A stretch of DNA of 21,041 nucleotides from the NCBI GenBank assembly GCA_046050405.1, contig JBJOPY010000146.1, positions 1-21,041 of the forward strand. The letters run 5' to 3'. Under the pieces are notes generated by a model. That model worked only from the letters and a program-made list of their open reading frames with translations, was not told where the DNA came from and ran no database searches. The DNA comes from JADKCL01 sp046050405 (GTDB lineage Bacteria > Bacteroidota > Bacteroidia > J057 > JADKCL01). A program made the position numbers and the translations under genes. Shown here in pieces: positions 20,927-21,041 of this stretch (its first letter is position 1; every line of letters begins with the position of its first letter).

Positions 20927-21041
20927 ATGAAAAATGTCCTCTTCTCCATCAGCCTCTTGTCAGCCATGTGGGCAGCTGTCCAGGCACAAACGGTGACCAT
21001 CAGCAGCAATATCACCACGAACACCACCTGGACCAACAATA
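20927..21041 (+). CDS. Secreted protein, start only (3' end off the right edge)
   Basis: 38 codons from the ATG at 20927 to the window end. MKNVLFSISLLSAMWAAVQA is a clear signal peptide, with cleavage expected after AVQA (20). The mature start QTVTISSNITTNTTWTNN is rich in threonine, asparagine and serine. From memory, Bacteroidota proteins starting this way continue with repeated beta strands (TNTTWT..NTYIL) and are often encoded just after a TonB-dependent receptor of this kind, sometimes with a type IX secretion tail. Only the signal peptide is certain. It is separated from the receptor by 442 bases, so it likely has its own promoter. Confidence 0.75.
   Translation, partial: MKNVLFSISLLSAMWAAVQAQTVTISSNITTNTTWTNN

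Overview
The window is about 21 kb of chromosomal DNA, moderately GC-rich by eye, from a member of the phylum Bacteroidota. Three things support this. Several gene starts are preceded by TAnnTTTG, the -7 element of the Bacteroidota primary sigma factor, once with TTTG exactly 19 bases upstream (12885-12915). Starts generally lack a Shine-Dalgarno sequence. Gene content is typical of the phylum: a TonB-dependent receptor with a carboxypeptidase-regulatory-like N-terminal domain, a fused E1 alpha/beta 2-oxoacid dehydrogenase, and a CotH-kinase/DUF4956 pair. A Saprospiria- or Cytophagia-like relative is possible, but no rRNA or marker gene is present to settle it. I see no transposase, phage gene, CRISPR array, tRNA or rRNA.

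Layout, left to right. (1) 1-3184, minus: a DUF4956 membrane protein translationally coupled (ATGA overlap) to a CotH-kinase protein with a beta-helix tail that runs off the left edge. (2) 3444-4905, plus: a SAM-dependent methyltransferase, a stretch with two very short reading frames, and an exported thioredoxin-fold protein. This is convergent with (3) a manganese-type superoxide dismutase (4992-5588, minus), with a perfect 14-bp hairpin between them. (4) A 57-residue lipoprotein (5824-5997). (5) A NADH:quinone oxidoreductase subunit G homologue (6145-7866, minus) standing alone without other nuo genes. (6) A family 2 glycosyltransferase (8062-8967) and a convergent 55-residue cysteine-rich protein (8994-9161, minus). 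(7) A three-gene plus-strand run (9320-12650): a small unknown acidic protein, a GT-C-type polytopic glycosyltransferase and a periplasmic helical-repeat protein with a C-terminal anchor. (8) The fused E1 gene (12938-15361) with the best promoter of the window, ended by a 16-bp hairpin shared with (9) a TerC/Alx family membrane protein (15616-16677, minus). (10) A 36-residue lysine-rich mini-protein (17121-17231) with its own hairpin. (11) A large TonB-dependent receptor (17668-20484) with a long upstream region, then the first 38 codons of a secreted protein at the right edge.

Most genes are housekeeping or envelope functions and are transcribed singly or in pairs. The clear functional couplings are DUF4956-CotH, the 9320-12650 run, and probably the receptor with the secreted protein after it. 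I found no convincing new multi-gene system. The least explained items are three very small genes (57, 55 and 36 residues), the stand-alone nuoG, the unknown/GT-C/helical-repeat cluster, and short repeats in the regions before the receptor and before the last gene.
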